A stretch of DNA of 5,687 nt from Candidatus Ruthturnera sp. (lineage in GTDB: Bacteria; Pseudomonadota; Gammaproteobacteria; PS1; Pseudothioglobaceae), in contig JABGOT010000081.1 of assembly GCA_018648985.1 (NCBI GenBank), forward strand, positions 1 through 5,687, read 5' to 3'. Of the stretch, positions 1 to 5,687 are shown piece by piece. Each line of letters begins with the position of its first letter. The stretch's first letter is position 1. Position numbers and translations under genes: made by a program. The notes beneath the pieces are model-generated. The model did not search any database, had not been told where the DNA came from, and saw only the letters and a program-made list of their open reading frames with translations.

Positions 1-10
1 TTTTATTGTA

Positions 11-86
11 CGAGTGCCCACACAAGTTGTTTGATATATTTTTAAAGAGCTACCGTGTCCAGAAGTTTTAAAGTTTCTAGCTCGGT
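11..86 (-). promoter_or_regulatory. rRNA operon leader with boxB-like hairpin, boxA and boxC
   Basis: Reading the minus strand, a hairpin is formed by ACCG (86-83) with CGGT (55-52) and by CTAGAA (80-75) with TTCTGG (64-59), leaving a 10-nt loop and a small internal loop. It is followed at once by boxA, AGCTCTTTAA (51-42), which matches the E. coli rrn boxA core GCTCTTTAA. A boxC-like GTGTGGGCACTCG (23-11) comes next and is identical, as I recall it, to the E. coli 16S leader segment. The boxB-boxA-boxC order is that of rRNA antitermination sites, where NusB/NusE and other Nus factors load to stop Rho from ending the long rRNA transcript. The 16S gene itself is not in the window and would start beyond position 1. 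Confidence 0.87.
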
Positions 87-97
87 GAAAGGGGTGA

Positions 98-125
98 ATT
101 ATACGTAGAATTTTTTGTGCGTCAA
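98..125 (-). promoter_or_regulatory. Ribosomal RNA operon promoter (-35/-10)
   Basis: On the minus strand the -35 box TTGACG (125-120) is followed by a 16-bp spacer and a perfect -10 box TATAAT (103-98). The context GCTTGAC resembles the E. coli rrn P2 promoter. A 16-bp spacer is also typical of rrn P1 promoters. The bases after the -10, TCACCCC (97-91), form a partly C-rich discriminator, and transcription probably starts near 91-95. The rRNA leader elements just downstream identify the target as an rRNA operon. Only one promoter of this quality is seen here, unlike the tandem P1/P2 arrangement in E. coli. Growth-rate control by ppGpp and initiating NTP is known for such promoters but cannot be shown here. 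Confidence 0.85.
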
Positions 126-160
126 GCACTATTCTTCTTTTTTTATAAATTAATTTGTAG
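126..160 (-). promoter_or_regulatory. AT-rich UP-element-like tract upstream of the rrn promoter
   Basis: The stretch between the rhodanese stop and the -35 box is almost entirely A and T on the minus strand, with an A-run at about 145-138 and AAATTAATTT at 156-147. It lies where UP elements bind the alpha-subunit C-terminal domains of RNA polymerase in strong rRNA promoters. No separate Fis site could be recognised. The call rests on composition and position only. Confidence 0.5.
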
Positions 161-168
161 AACGAAAA

Positions 169-630
169 TTAAGGCTTTAATTTGTCTTCAGGGACTGCTT
201 TATTTAGCCACTCATCGATTTGATTAATATCGACAATATCTCCTTGATTATTAAGCATTTCTAGGTCGTTATCATTCCAGCCTTTAATGCCTAATTTGAG
301 TGATCGAACATGCTCGAAGCCCATTTGCTGCATTGTCAATGCCGCCAAGACACTACGATTGCCCGAGCGACATACCACAACAATATTTTGGTCTCTGGCT
401 TGAGCTAGTGCTGGAATGGTGTCATCATAGTTCCAAACACAAGCACCTTCTAGTACGCCTCTAGGTACATGAATTGAGTCTTTAATATGCATCATTTCAA
501 ATTCGCTTGGCTCTCTAATATCTAATACGATTAAGTTAAGATCTTGTTCTATTTCCTCTTCTAAATCCCACGGCAATACTTCCTCTACTGATCGCAATGC
601 TTTAATGACTAATCTTTGATATCCGTCCAT
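169..630 (-). CDS. Single-domain rhodanese-like sulfurtransferase
   Basis: The gene encodes a small soluble rhodanese-fold protein of 153 residues from ATG at 630, or 158 from TTG at 645. No signal peptide or membrane segment is seen, so it is probably cytoplasmic. In 158-residue numbering, the fold shows the CH2A-type block LDIREPSEFEMMHI at 41-54, HVPRG at 59-63, and the active-site loop CRSGNRS at 92-98 with catalytic C92. GIKGW follows at 119-123. Proteins of this family carry sulfane sulfur as a cysteine persulfide between thiosulfate or other donors and acceptors; the real substrate here is unknown. An extension after the rhodanese fold (about 130-158) includes a short acidic helix. It is the last gene of the run and directly follows the NarL-like regulator, so it may serve the same sulfur or redox response or simply be co-expressed. 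ATG is preferred because the AGGA before the TTG lies only 2 nt from it. Confidence 0.88.
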   Translation of the reverse strand: MDGYQRLVIKALRSVEEVLPWDLEEEIEQDLNLIVLDIREPSEFEMMHIKDSIHVPRGVLEGACVWNYDDTIPALAQARDQNIVVVCRSGNRSVLAALTMQQMGFEHVRSLKLGIKGWNDNDLEMLNNQGDIVDINQIDEWLNKAVPEDKLKP

Positions 631-635
631 AGTCT

Positions 636-1265
636 TTATCTGCAATATCCTTTTTCAGTAATCATGACGGCTACTTCAACCCTAGAACTGAGTGATAATT
701 TTTTCAAGATTGATTTCACATGTAATTTAACGGTACCATCAGAAATACCTAACTCACGTGCAATTACTTTATTACTGTGTCCGTGCGCTACTTGACAAGC
801 CACTTCTTTTTCTCGATTAGTGAGCGAATCAAAGGTTGCCTCGTTATCAGTTAGTTCGTTTCTAAGCACTTTGGCCAATACATGAGTCATGTCTTGTGCC
901 ACTATAATAGAACCCTTAACGATCTCATCTAAAGCATCAACCAATTCATCAGGATCCATGTCTTTCAATAAGTAACCTTGGGCGCCATATTTTAAACAGT
1001 CGCGCAAATCATGTTCTTCGGTGCTGGTGGTTAGCATGACAATCGGGGTTTTTTCGCCCTGATCTTTTAATGCCTTTAAGACTTCAATGCCTGACATGGC
1101 AGGCATGCGTAAATCTAATAAAATGATATCTATTAATAAAGTAGGGATTTCTTCCAAACCTTGTTCAGGCGAAGCTGCTGCTTTAGCGTTAATTTTTCTT
1201 GACTCTAATAATGAGATTAATCCATTGCGAAATAAAGCATGGTCATCAATAATGTAGACTTTCAT
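636..1265 (-). CDS. NarL/FixJ-family response regulator
   Basis: This is a 209-residue cytoplasmic transcription regulator, the probable partner of the kinase encoded just before it. The receiver domain (about 1-118) has the acidic pair D7-D8, phospho-acceptor D51 in LLDLRMP, T79 and K101. A linker leads to a LuxR/NarL-type helix-turn-helix (about 145-207) containing LTNREKEV at 148-155 and the recognition helix GTVKLHVKSILKKL at 177-190, then SRVEVAV at 194-200. This output domain is very close to that of E. coli NarL (TVKVHVK...LKKMKLKSRVEAAV), so it may bind NarL-like heptamers. The ATG at 1263-1265 is supported by AAGGA at 1276-1272, 6 nt upstream. That is the only textbook Shine-Dalgarno sequence in the operon, and the start overlaps the kinase stop in an ATGA. 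All phosphorylation residues are intact. The target genes cannot be read from this window, and calling it true NarL would go beyond the evidence. Confidence 0.93.
   Translation of the reverse strand: MKVYIIDDHALFRNGLISLLESRKINAKAAASPEQGLEEIPTLLIDIILLDLRMPAMSGIEVLKALKDQGEKTPIVMLTTSTEEHDLRDCLKYGAQGYLLKDMDPDELVDALDEIVKGSIIVAQDMTHVLAKVLRNELTDNEATFDSLTNREKEVACQVAHGHSNKVIARELGISDGTVKLHVKSILKKLSLSSRVEVAVMITEKGYCR
648..655 (-). promoter_or_regulatory. Shine-Dalgarno-like AAAAAGGA at the rhodanese start
   Basis: This purine-rich stretch lies inside the 3' end of the response-regulator gene. It is 2 nt from the in-frame TTG at 645 (too close for normal use) and 17 nt from the ATG at 630 (too far). It therefore does not settle the start. 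Translational coupling to the regulator stop (638-636) is the simplest explanation, and it favours the ATG placed 5 nt after that stop. Confidence 0.35.
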
Positions 1266-2746
1266 GATAATTCCTTAAATGAGACAATCACCCGAGTACC
1301 TTCATCAGCTTCAGATTCAATCTCGATACTGGCACCCATTCGGCCTGCTCGCTCTTTCATAATATTCATGCCAATATTATTCCCCATTACCTCAGTATCA
1401 AACTGGTCTTTTTTAAAGCCAACACCATCATCTTCAATTAGTAATTGGCAATTAGGCTCAGCAGAAAGCAGAATGCGCACATTGCGCGCTTTGGCATGCT
1501 TACGAATATTAGATAGTGCCTCTTGGGTGATGCGCATAATTTGCATTTCTGTTTCTGGTGGGAAATTAATCTTACCTTCTATATGTAGATAAGTGGCCAC
1601 CCCCTCTTCGGTTTTAAATCGATTGACCAGATTTTCTAATGACACTTCAATACCTTTGGGATCCAATGGCACACGGAAATTACACATTAATTCTCGTAAC
1701 TCTTGGTTGGCTTGGGTAATATTAAACTGCAGACTGGCAACCTTATCGCTTGCCTCAACTTTGGCGCCTTGTTTAAGCATGTCATCTAAAACGGTTACTT
1801 GCAACTTTAAGCTGTAAATGGTTTGCGCCAAAGAATCATGAATCTCTTGTGATAAGAATAGGCGCTCTTGTGAAAGCGCCATGCGCTTGGTCTCTTCATC
1901 GAGTCGCGCCTTATCTAGTGCAATGGCAATATTGTCTGCAATCGACTCTAACAATGCGCGCTCATCAAAAGCCAAAGACGGCTCGGTATCAAAAAATAGA
2001 TTAAACACACCCAAAGTTTTTCCGTGGTACCTTAGTGGAATAAAGATTGTGCCAACATTGGCTTTGGATTCAGACTTATTACCCACACACTTGGCACAAG
2101 TGTGTACACTAAATTGCACATTTACATCTTGCGCCATGGCCACTTCACCACAGAAACAATCACTACTAAGCACATCAACCATTTGCCCTTTTTTATCAAT
2201 CACGCCACGCTGGGCGACCAAATGCAACTCACCCTCATCACTCAAACTGCGTACTGCACCAGAAGCAGCGCCAGTCATATTCATAAAAATATCTAAAAAA
2301 TGTTCAAACAATTCCTCAGTAGAATGCATTGAATTAAGTTTTGATGAAACACCGTAAAGTGTTTCTAATGAGGCAGATTTTTTACTCAAACGCTGGATCT
2401 GCTTTTGCAGAATATCTTCCATGTCATCATACAAATACTGGTTTTCTTCAATCAGATGATTAATCGCAGTTGCCACTGGCTGGAAGGTGGTTTTTTGCTC
2501 ATCATTTAGGCGTGCACTTTGGTCGATATTGTAGTCGCTGACCCATCTTTGTAAATCACTAAACGGCAATAAGAAATCTTTACGAATCGCAAGATATAGA
2601 CCTAGATAGACTGACAATATTAACAAAACTAAAACGATATCAAGCACATTGGGCGATTGATAAACCAGCACCATTTCACTTGCCAATATAGGCGACAAGG
2701 CAATGGTCACCAATAAATAAAGATAAAATTTTGTTTTAATGCCCAT
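1262..2746 (-). CDS. NarX-like membrane histidine kinase with Cys-rich GAF domain and no periplasmic sensor domain
   Basis: This is a 494-residue inner-membrane sensor kinase of the NarX/NarQ-like HisKA_3 group. Two hydrophobic segments (about 7-29 and 33-54) are separated by only a few residues. They are followed by a HAMP-like region (55-105), a coiled linker (100-128), and a GAF-like domain (about 128-278) with C197, C199, C217 and C220. The transmitter has the H-box EIHDSLAQ with phospho-acceptor H303, an N-box QEALSNIRKHAKA at 408-420, and the ATP-binding motifs EDDGVGF at 438-444 and a G2-type NNIGMNIMKERAGRMG at 456-471. It should phosphorylate the adjacent NarL-like regulator, whose gene overlaps it by ATGA. 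The NarX P-box and periplasmic helical domain are missing, so periplasmic nitrate sensing is unlikely. The cysteines suggest a cytoplasmic redox, oxygen, NO or metal signal, which is an inference. The ATG is 9 nt after the mnmE stop and has no clear ribosome-binding site. The kinase class is certain; the signal is unknown. Confidence 0.9.
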   Translation of the reverse strand: MGIKTKFYLYLLVTIALSPILASEMVLVYQSPNVLDIVLVLLILSVYLGLYLAIRKDFLLPFSDLQRWVSDYNIDQSARLNDEQKTTFQPVATAINHLIEENQYLYDDMEDILQKQIQRLSKKSASLETLYGVSSKLNSMHSTEELFEHFLDIFMNMTGAASGAVRSLSDEGELHLVAQRGVIDKKGQMVDVLSSDCFCGEVAMAQDVNVQFSVHTCAKCVGNKSESKANVGTIFIPLRYHGKTLGVFNLFFDTEPSLAFDERALLESIADNIAIALDKARLDEETKRMALSQERLFLSQEIHDSLAQTIYSLKLQVTVLDDMLKQGAKVEASDKVASLQFNITQANQELRELMCNFRVPLDPKGIEVSLENLVNRFKTEEGVATYLHIEGKINFPPETEMQIMRITQEALSNIRKHAKARNVRILLSAEPNCQLLIEDDGVGFKKDQFDTEVMGNNIGMNIMKERAGRMGASIEIESEADEGTRVIVSFKELS

Positions 2747-2755
2747 AGATATCAG

Positions 2756-4096
2756 TTATTTGCCAATGCAAAAAGATGAAAATATTTCACCTAATAAATC
2801 ATCTGATGAAAACTCACCGGTGATACTACCTAAGTATTGAGCAGCTTGGCGTAAATCTTCAGCAACCAGCTCGCTGGCATTGTTGTTAAGTTGATCTAAC
2901 GCATGACGGGTTGAATCTAGGGCAGATTCTAAAGCAATAATATGGCGTTTTCTGGCTAGTAACACACCTTCGCCGGTGTCACTCAAACCGGCAATGTCTG
3001 ACAGTTCTTGTCTTAGTAAATCAACCCCTTGCGACTGCTTGGCCGAAAGCGCCAATTGAACTTGATCATCACCGCGTGTTATACCGGTAGGCTCACCCGT
3101 TATATCAACTTTGTTTTTGATTAAGATAATGGGCTTACCCTCTATACCGCTTGGCAGAATTGACAGGTCTGGATTTTTATCTTGCGCATCAAAAACCATC
3201 AAAACCACATCAGCGCGTTCAATTTCAGAATGCGCTCTTTTAATGCCTTCTTGCTCTACTTTGTCTTCACTTATATGTAGGCCTGCAGTGTCAATAATAT
3301 TAAGCGGCATGCCGTTAACTTGTATGGTTTCTTTTAAGACGTCACGTGTCGTGCCAGCAATATCTGTCACAATCGCACTAGAAACTTGGGTCAGTGCATT
3401 GAGTAAAGAGGATTTACCAGCATTAGGCTTACCAGCAATCGCAACGGTTAATCCTTCTCTGAGAATAGCACCTTGTTCGGCGGAATTTAAAATATCTTTA
3501 ATATCATTTTCAATCTTCTCTACTTTTAGTTTTACGTCACCAGATGCTAAAAAATCAATCTCTTCATCAGAAAAATCAATGGTCGCCTCGACAAACACTC
3601 TAAGCTCAATCAATGCTTTAGTTAATGCATTTACCTGATCAGAAAACTCGCCTGATAAAGACCGGAGTGCTGAACGGGCAGACTGCTCAGAGCTAGCATC
3701 GATAATATCAGCCACGGCCTCGGCCTGTACTAAGTCCATCTTTCCATTAAGAAAAGCTCGCTTTGAAAATTCGCCTGGTTCTGCCGCAACCGCACCTAAT
3801 GCCATTGCTGATTCTAATAAAGATCTCATCACCAGAATACCGCCATGGCCTTGAAACTCTAGCACATCCTCGCCAGTAAATGAATGCGGCCCTGGGAAAA
3901 ATAAAGCCACACCTTTATCGATCTCAACACCTTTTTGATTAAAAAATGAACCGTAGTGTGCGTAACGTGCTTTAGGCACATGACCCAACATTTTTTGCGC
4001 AATCTCAGTCGATTGCGGCCCTGATACGCGTACCACACCGATACCACCTTGACCTAGGGCACTTGCTAATGCACAAATTGTTGTTGTGTTATTCAT
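2756..4096 (-). CDS. mnmE: tRNA uridine-5-carboxymethylaminomethyl modification GTPase MnmE
   Basis: MnmE (TrmE) is a cytoplasmic GTPase that works with MnmG to modify the wobble uridine (U34) of certain tRNAs, using a folate-bound one-carbon unit. The 446 residues are close to E. coli MnmE (454). The N-terminal folate-binding domain shows SGPQS at 25-29, FTGED at 73-77 and FQGHGG at 81-86. A helical domain surrounds the inserted G domain, which has the P-loop GKPNAGKSS at 222-230, IAGTTRD at 246-252 (switch region), DTAG at 269-272 and NKVD at 328-331. The protein ends in the family's C-terminal CIGK motif (443-446), so it is complete. The ATG at 4096 lies inside the gshA end, no Shine-Dalgarno sequence is obvious, and translation is probably coupled to gshA. 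In many gammaproteobacteria mnmE instead follows rnpA and yidC near the origin, so this neighbourhood differs. Confidence 0.97.
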   Translation of the reverse strand: MNNTTTICALASALGQGGIGVVRVSGPQSTEIAQKMLGHVPKARYAHYGSFFNQKGVEIDKGVALFFPGPHSFTGEDVLEFQGHGGILVMRSLLESAMALGAVAAEPGEFSKRAFLNGKMDLVQAEAVADIIDASSEQSARSALRSLSGEFSDQVNALTKALIELRVFVEATIDFSDEEIDFLASGDVKLKVEKIENDIKDILNSAEQGAILREGLTVAIAGKPNAGKSSLLNALTQVSSAIVTDIAGTTRDVLKETIQVNGMPLNIIDTAGLHISEDKVEQEGIKRAHSEIERADVVLMVFDAQDKNPDLSILPSGIEGKPIILIKNKVDITGEPTGITRGDDQVQLALSAKQSQGVDLLRQELSDIAGLSDTGEGVLLARKRHIIALESALDSTRHALDQLNNNASELVAEDLRQAAQYLGSITGEFSSDDLLGEIFSSFCIGK

Positions 4097-5654
4097 CTGA
4101 AAAATATTGGGTTAAATAGTCATCAAAGCTTAAATGATCTGCTTGCTCGATCTCAAGTTGCTGCGCACAAGAGGCTTGGGTTTGTTGATCTAAATAATCA
4201 AAATGATCTTCATCAATAGGCTTTTCTAAAAAATCTCTTCGATGTTGTTTAGACAGCGTATTGGTATAGTCAAAAAACCCTTGATTACGATTTCTCATCT
4301 CACTTAGTGTAACTGCCGAAGGCGTTAAATCTGCGTTATTAATACGTCTTGTCATTTGTTTAACGGCATCTTGATATTCCTCACCCAATAACTCGGCACA
4401 GTGAGAAATTTTATTCATTATGTCTGATCCCAGTTTTTCCAGTGCAACGGCTTGACCCTTATGGATTAAGTTTAAATTAGGTTTACGCCCTTCATGCGCG
4501 ACTAGCTGATCATTATTATCAATATCAAATTGTTCACGACTCGAAATAGTGGGGGATGATTCTAGCAAACAAAACAACATAAAAACTTCTAAAAAATTAA
4601 TTTGAGTTTGGTTAATACCTAATGGCAAAGATGGATTGATATCAAGTGAGCGCAACTCAATATAACCAATACCTTGGTCTTTTAGTGCGTCCAACGGTTT
4701 TTTGCCATCCAGCACCAACGGCTTAGGTCGGACTGAGGCGTAGTACTCATTTTCAATCTGCAGAATCTTAGTGTTCAATTGTTGGTATTCACCTTGTGCT
4801 TTAAGCCCAATATCTTCATATTCACGACATGAAGTTTGCATACCGGCTTTCAGACTGTGAATGTAATGATTCAAAGAGTTGTAATTGGCTTTTACACCGG
4901 CCTCGTCTTCACGTAGATTTTGATAACCAATATCACCCATGCGTAATGATGTGGCGTATGGCTCATATAAAGTAGAGTCATTAAATTCGACCAACGAATG
5001 CTGACGATAACCTTTTAAAAATGATTTACAAACAGCACTTGATGCACCAAATAAATATGGAATCAGCCAGCCGTAACGCACTATGTTGCGAGTAAGCCCC
5101 ATATAACTTTGATCGGTAAAATCCCGTAGCGTTGTATTGGGCGCTTTTTTAGCTCGATAAGCTTCAAAAAAATCAGCTGAAAATGAATAATTAAAATGAA
5201 TGCCGGCAATGGTTTGCATCACACTACCATAACGATTGGCCAAACCTTTCCTATAGACTGTTTTCATCATGCCACGATTGCTTGATCCATACTGAGCAAT
5301 AGGAATGTAAGTTTCACCACGGATCACACACGGCATGCTTGCCGGCCAAAAGCTCTGATCTTTTGGTAGATGGTGATACAAATATTGCTGGGTTTTTGAT
5401 AAAAAAGACAACACCGACTCAGCACTATGTAGCGGTGGCGTAACCAGCTCAATCAATGATTCTGAAAAATCAGTGGTAATATTTGGATGCGTTAACGCAC
5501 AGCCAAATGCTTTTGGATGAGGCGCTTGAGAAATACCACCCTTTCTTGAAACCCTTAAACCTTCCTTTTCAATACCCATCAAATTACCTTTGAGTAAGGT
5601 GGCGTGTGGTTTTAATATTTGGATTTTATCCGCTAAGTTCAAATGCTTGCTCAA
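4089..5654 (-). CDS. gshA: Glutamate-cysteine ligase (GshA, E. coli-type)
   Basis: This enzyme joins L-glutamate to L-cysteine using ATP, the first step of glutathione synthesis in the cytoplasm. The 521 residues match the length of E. coli GshA (518). Visible family blocks are GIEKEGLRV at 27-35 (equivalent to GLERETLRV, with metal-binding glutamates), the TTDFSESLIELVTP region at 60-73, AQYGSSNRG at 120-128, NRYGSVMQTIAGIHFNYS at 140-157, and YIELRSLDINP at 331-341. The start is less certain than the stop. The chosen codon is TTG at 5654. A second in-frame TTG lies at 5642, and the first ATG (residue 26) would cut into the GIEKE block, so it is too late. An in-frame stop at 5675-5673 limits any extension, and no clear Shine-Dalgarno sequence precedes either TTG. 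The gene is first in a tight five-gene run and its 3' end overlaps mnmE by 8 nt. The family assignment is very secure. Confidence 0.96.
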   Translation of the reverse strand: MSKHLNLADKIQILKPHATLLKGNLMGIEKEGLRVSRKGGISQAPHPKAFGCALTHPNITTDFSESLIELVTPPLHSAESVLSFLSKTQQYLYHHLPKDQSFWPASMPCVIRGETYIPIAQYGSSNRGMMKTVYRKGLANRYGSVMQTIAGIHFNYSFSADFFEAYRAKKAPNTTLRDFTDQSYMGLTRNIVRYGWLIPYLFGASSAVCKSFLKGYRQHSLVEFNDSTLYEPYATSLRMGDIGYQNLREDEAGVKANYNSLNHYIHSLKAGMQTSCREYEDIGLKAQGEYQQLNTKILQIENEYYASVRPKPLVLDGKKPLDALKDQGIGYIELRSLDINPSLPLGINQTQINFLEVFMLFCLLESSPTISSREQFDIDNNDQLVAHEGRKPNLNLIHKGQAVALEKLGSDIMNKISHCAELLGEEYQDAVKQMTRRINNADLTPSAVTLSEMRNRNQGFFDYTNTLSKQHRRDFLEKPIDEDHFDYLDQQTQASCAQQLEIEQADHLSFDDYLTQYFSDE

Positions 5655-5657
5655 TGC

Positions 5658-5680
5658 TAAAATACTGGTATTTTACCATT
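5658..5680 (-). promoter_or_regulatory. Candidate gshA promoter with extended -10 inside a palindrome
   Basis: On the minus strand TGGTAAAAT (5678-5670) matches an extended -10 (TGn plus a TATAAT-like hexamer). The -35 region would fall outside the window. The same bases lie within an 18-bp inverted repeat, 5658-5675, with 8-bp arms TAAAATAC and GTATTTTA around a 2-bp centre. A second overlapping inverted repeat, TGGTA-TTT-TACCA, spans 5666-5678. If this -10 is used, transcription would begin near 5663, leaving only about 8 nt before the TTG at 5654. The palindrome could be an operator, but AT-rich symmetry can occur by chance. Confidence 0.4.
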
Positions 5681-5687
5681 AGGTCGT

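Noticed and set aside
61..78. Near-direct repeat AAGTTTTAAAGTTT as a repeat element or attachment site
   Set aside because: It lies inside the boxB-like hairpin and loop of the rRNA leader. The short A/T-rich repetition is explained by that structure.
147..156. Perfect palindrome AAATTAATTT after the rhodanese gene as a terminator
   Set aside because: It is made only of A and T, has no loop and gives no stable stem. It fits better as part of the AT-rich tract upstream of the rrn promoter.
1239..2357. Plus-strand open frames at 1239-1592, 1593-1817, 1881-2357 and 2102-2296
   Set aside because: They lie antisense to the kinase gene, whose domains and motifs are unbroken. Their translations are serine- and proline-rich with no recognisable motif, as expected of shadow frames.
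3111..4047. Open frames at 3111-3638 (plus) and 3859-4047 (minus, alternative frame) within mnmE
   Set aside because: mnmE is complete in its own frame with all G-domain motifs and the C-terminal CIGK. The others show no family features or initiation signals.
5658..5680. NarL-type heptamer pair upstream of gshA (autoregulation)
   Set aside because: TACCATT and similar strings there break the TACYYMT consensus, and no properly spaced inverted pair was found.
1..5687. CRISPR array, insertion sequence, toxin-antitoxin, phage or defence system
   Set aside because: No spaced repeats, transposase or integrase motifs, or such gene families are present. The five genes are intact chromosomal families with tight spacing.

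Overview
The window comes from an AT-rich proteobacterium, most likely a gammaproteobacterium. The glutamate-cysteine ligase is of the long E. coli GshA type. The two-component pair resembles NarX/NarL, and the leader at the left edge closely matches gammaproteobacterial rRNA operon leaders. The low GC, compact overlapping genes, a Nar-type regulator and a rhodanese would fit a marine sulfur-oxidizing lineage such as SUP05/Thioglobus. That placement is an inference from general features, not from a search.

All five genes are on the minus strand and run from right to left. They are gshA (ends at 4089), mnmE (4096-2756), a NarX-like sensor kinase (2746-1262), a NarL-like response regulator (1265-636) and a single-domain rhodanese (ends at 169). 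The junctions are an 8-nt overlap, a 9-nt gap, a 4-nt ATGA overlap, and either a 5-nt gap or a 10-nt overlap depending on the rhodanese start. This spacing points to one transcript. A possible extended -10 promoter inside a palindrome lies just before gshA, at the right edge.

The left 168 bases hold no protein gene. On the minus strand they read as an AT-rich UP-like tract, a strong promoter (TTGACG, 16-bp spacer, TATAAT), and a leader with boxB-like hairpin, boxA and boxC elements. This is the start of a ribosomal RNA operon whose 16S gene lies beyond position 1. No intrinsic terminator is visible between the rhodanese stop and this promoter, so the five-gene transcript may read into rrn.

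The genes join general housekeeping (glutathione synthesis and tRNA wobble-uridine modification) with a redox or respiratory signalling pair and a sulfurtransferase. The most unusual protein is the kinase. It keeps the NarX-like HAMP, linker, GAF and HisKA_3 layout but has almost no periplasmic segment, so it should not sense nitrate as NarX does. Its GAF domain carries four cysteines (CxC-x17-CxxC) that could bind a metal or an Fe-S cluster. I see no mobile element, CRISPR array, tRNA or broken gene.
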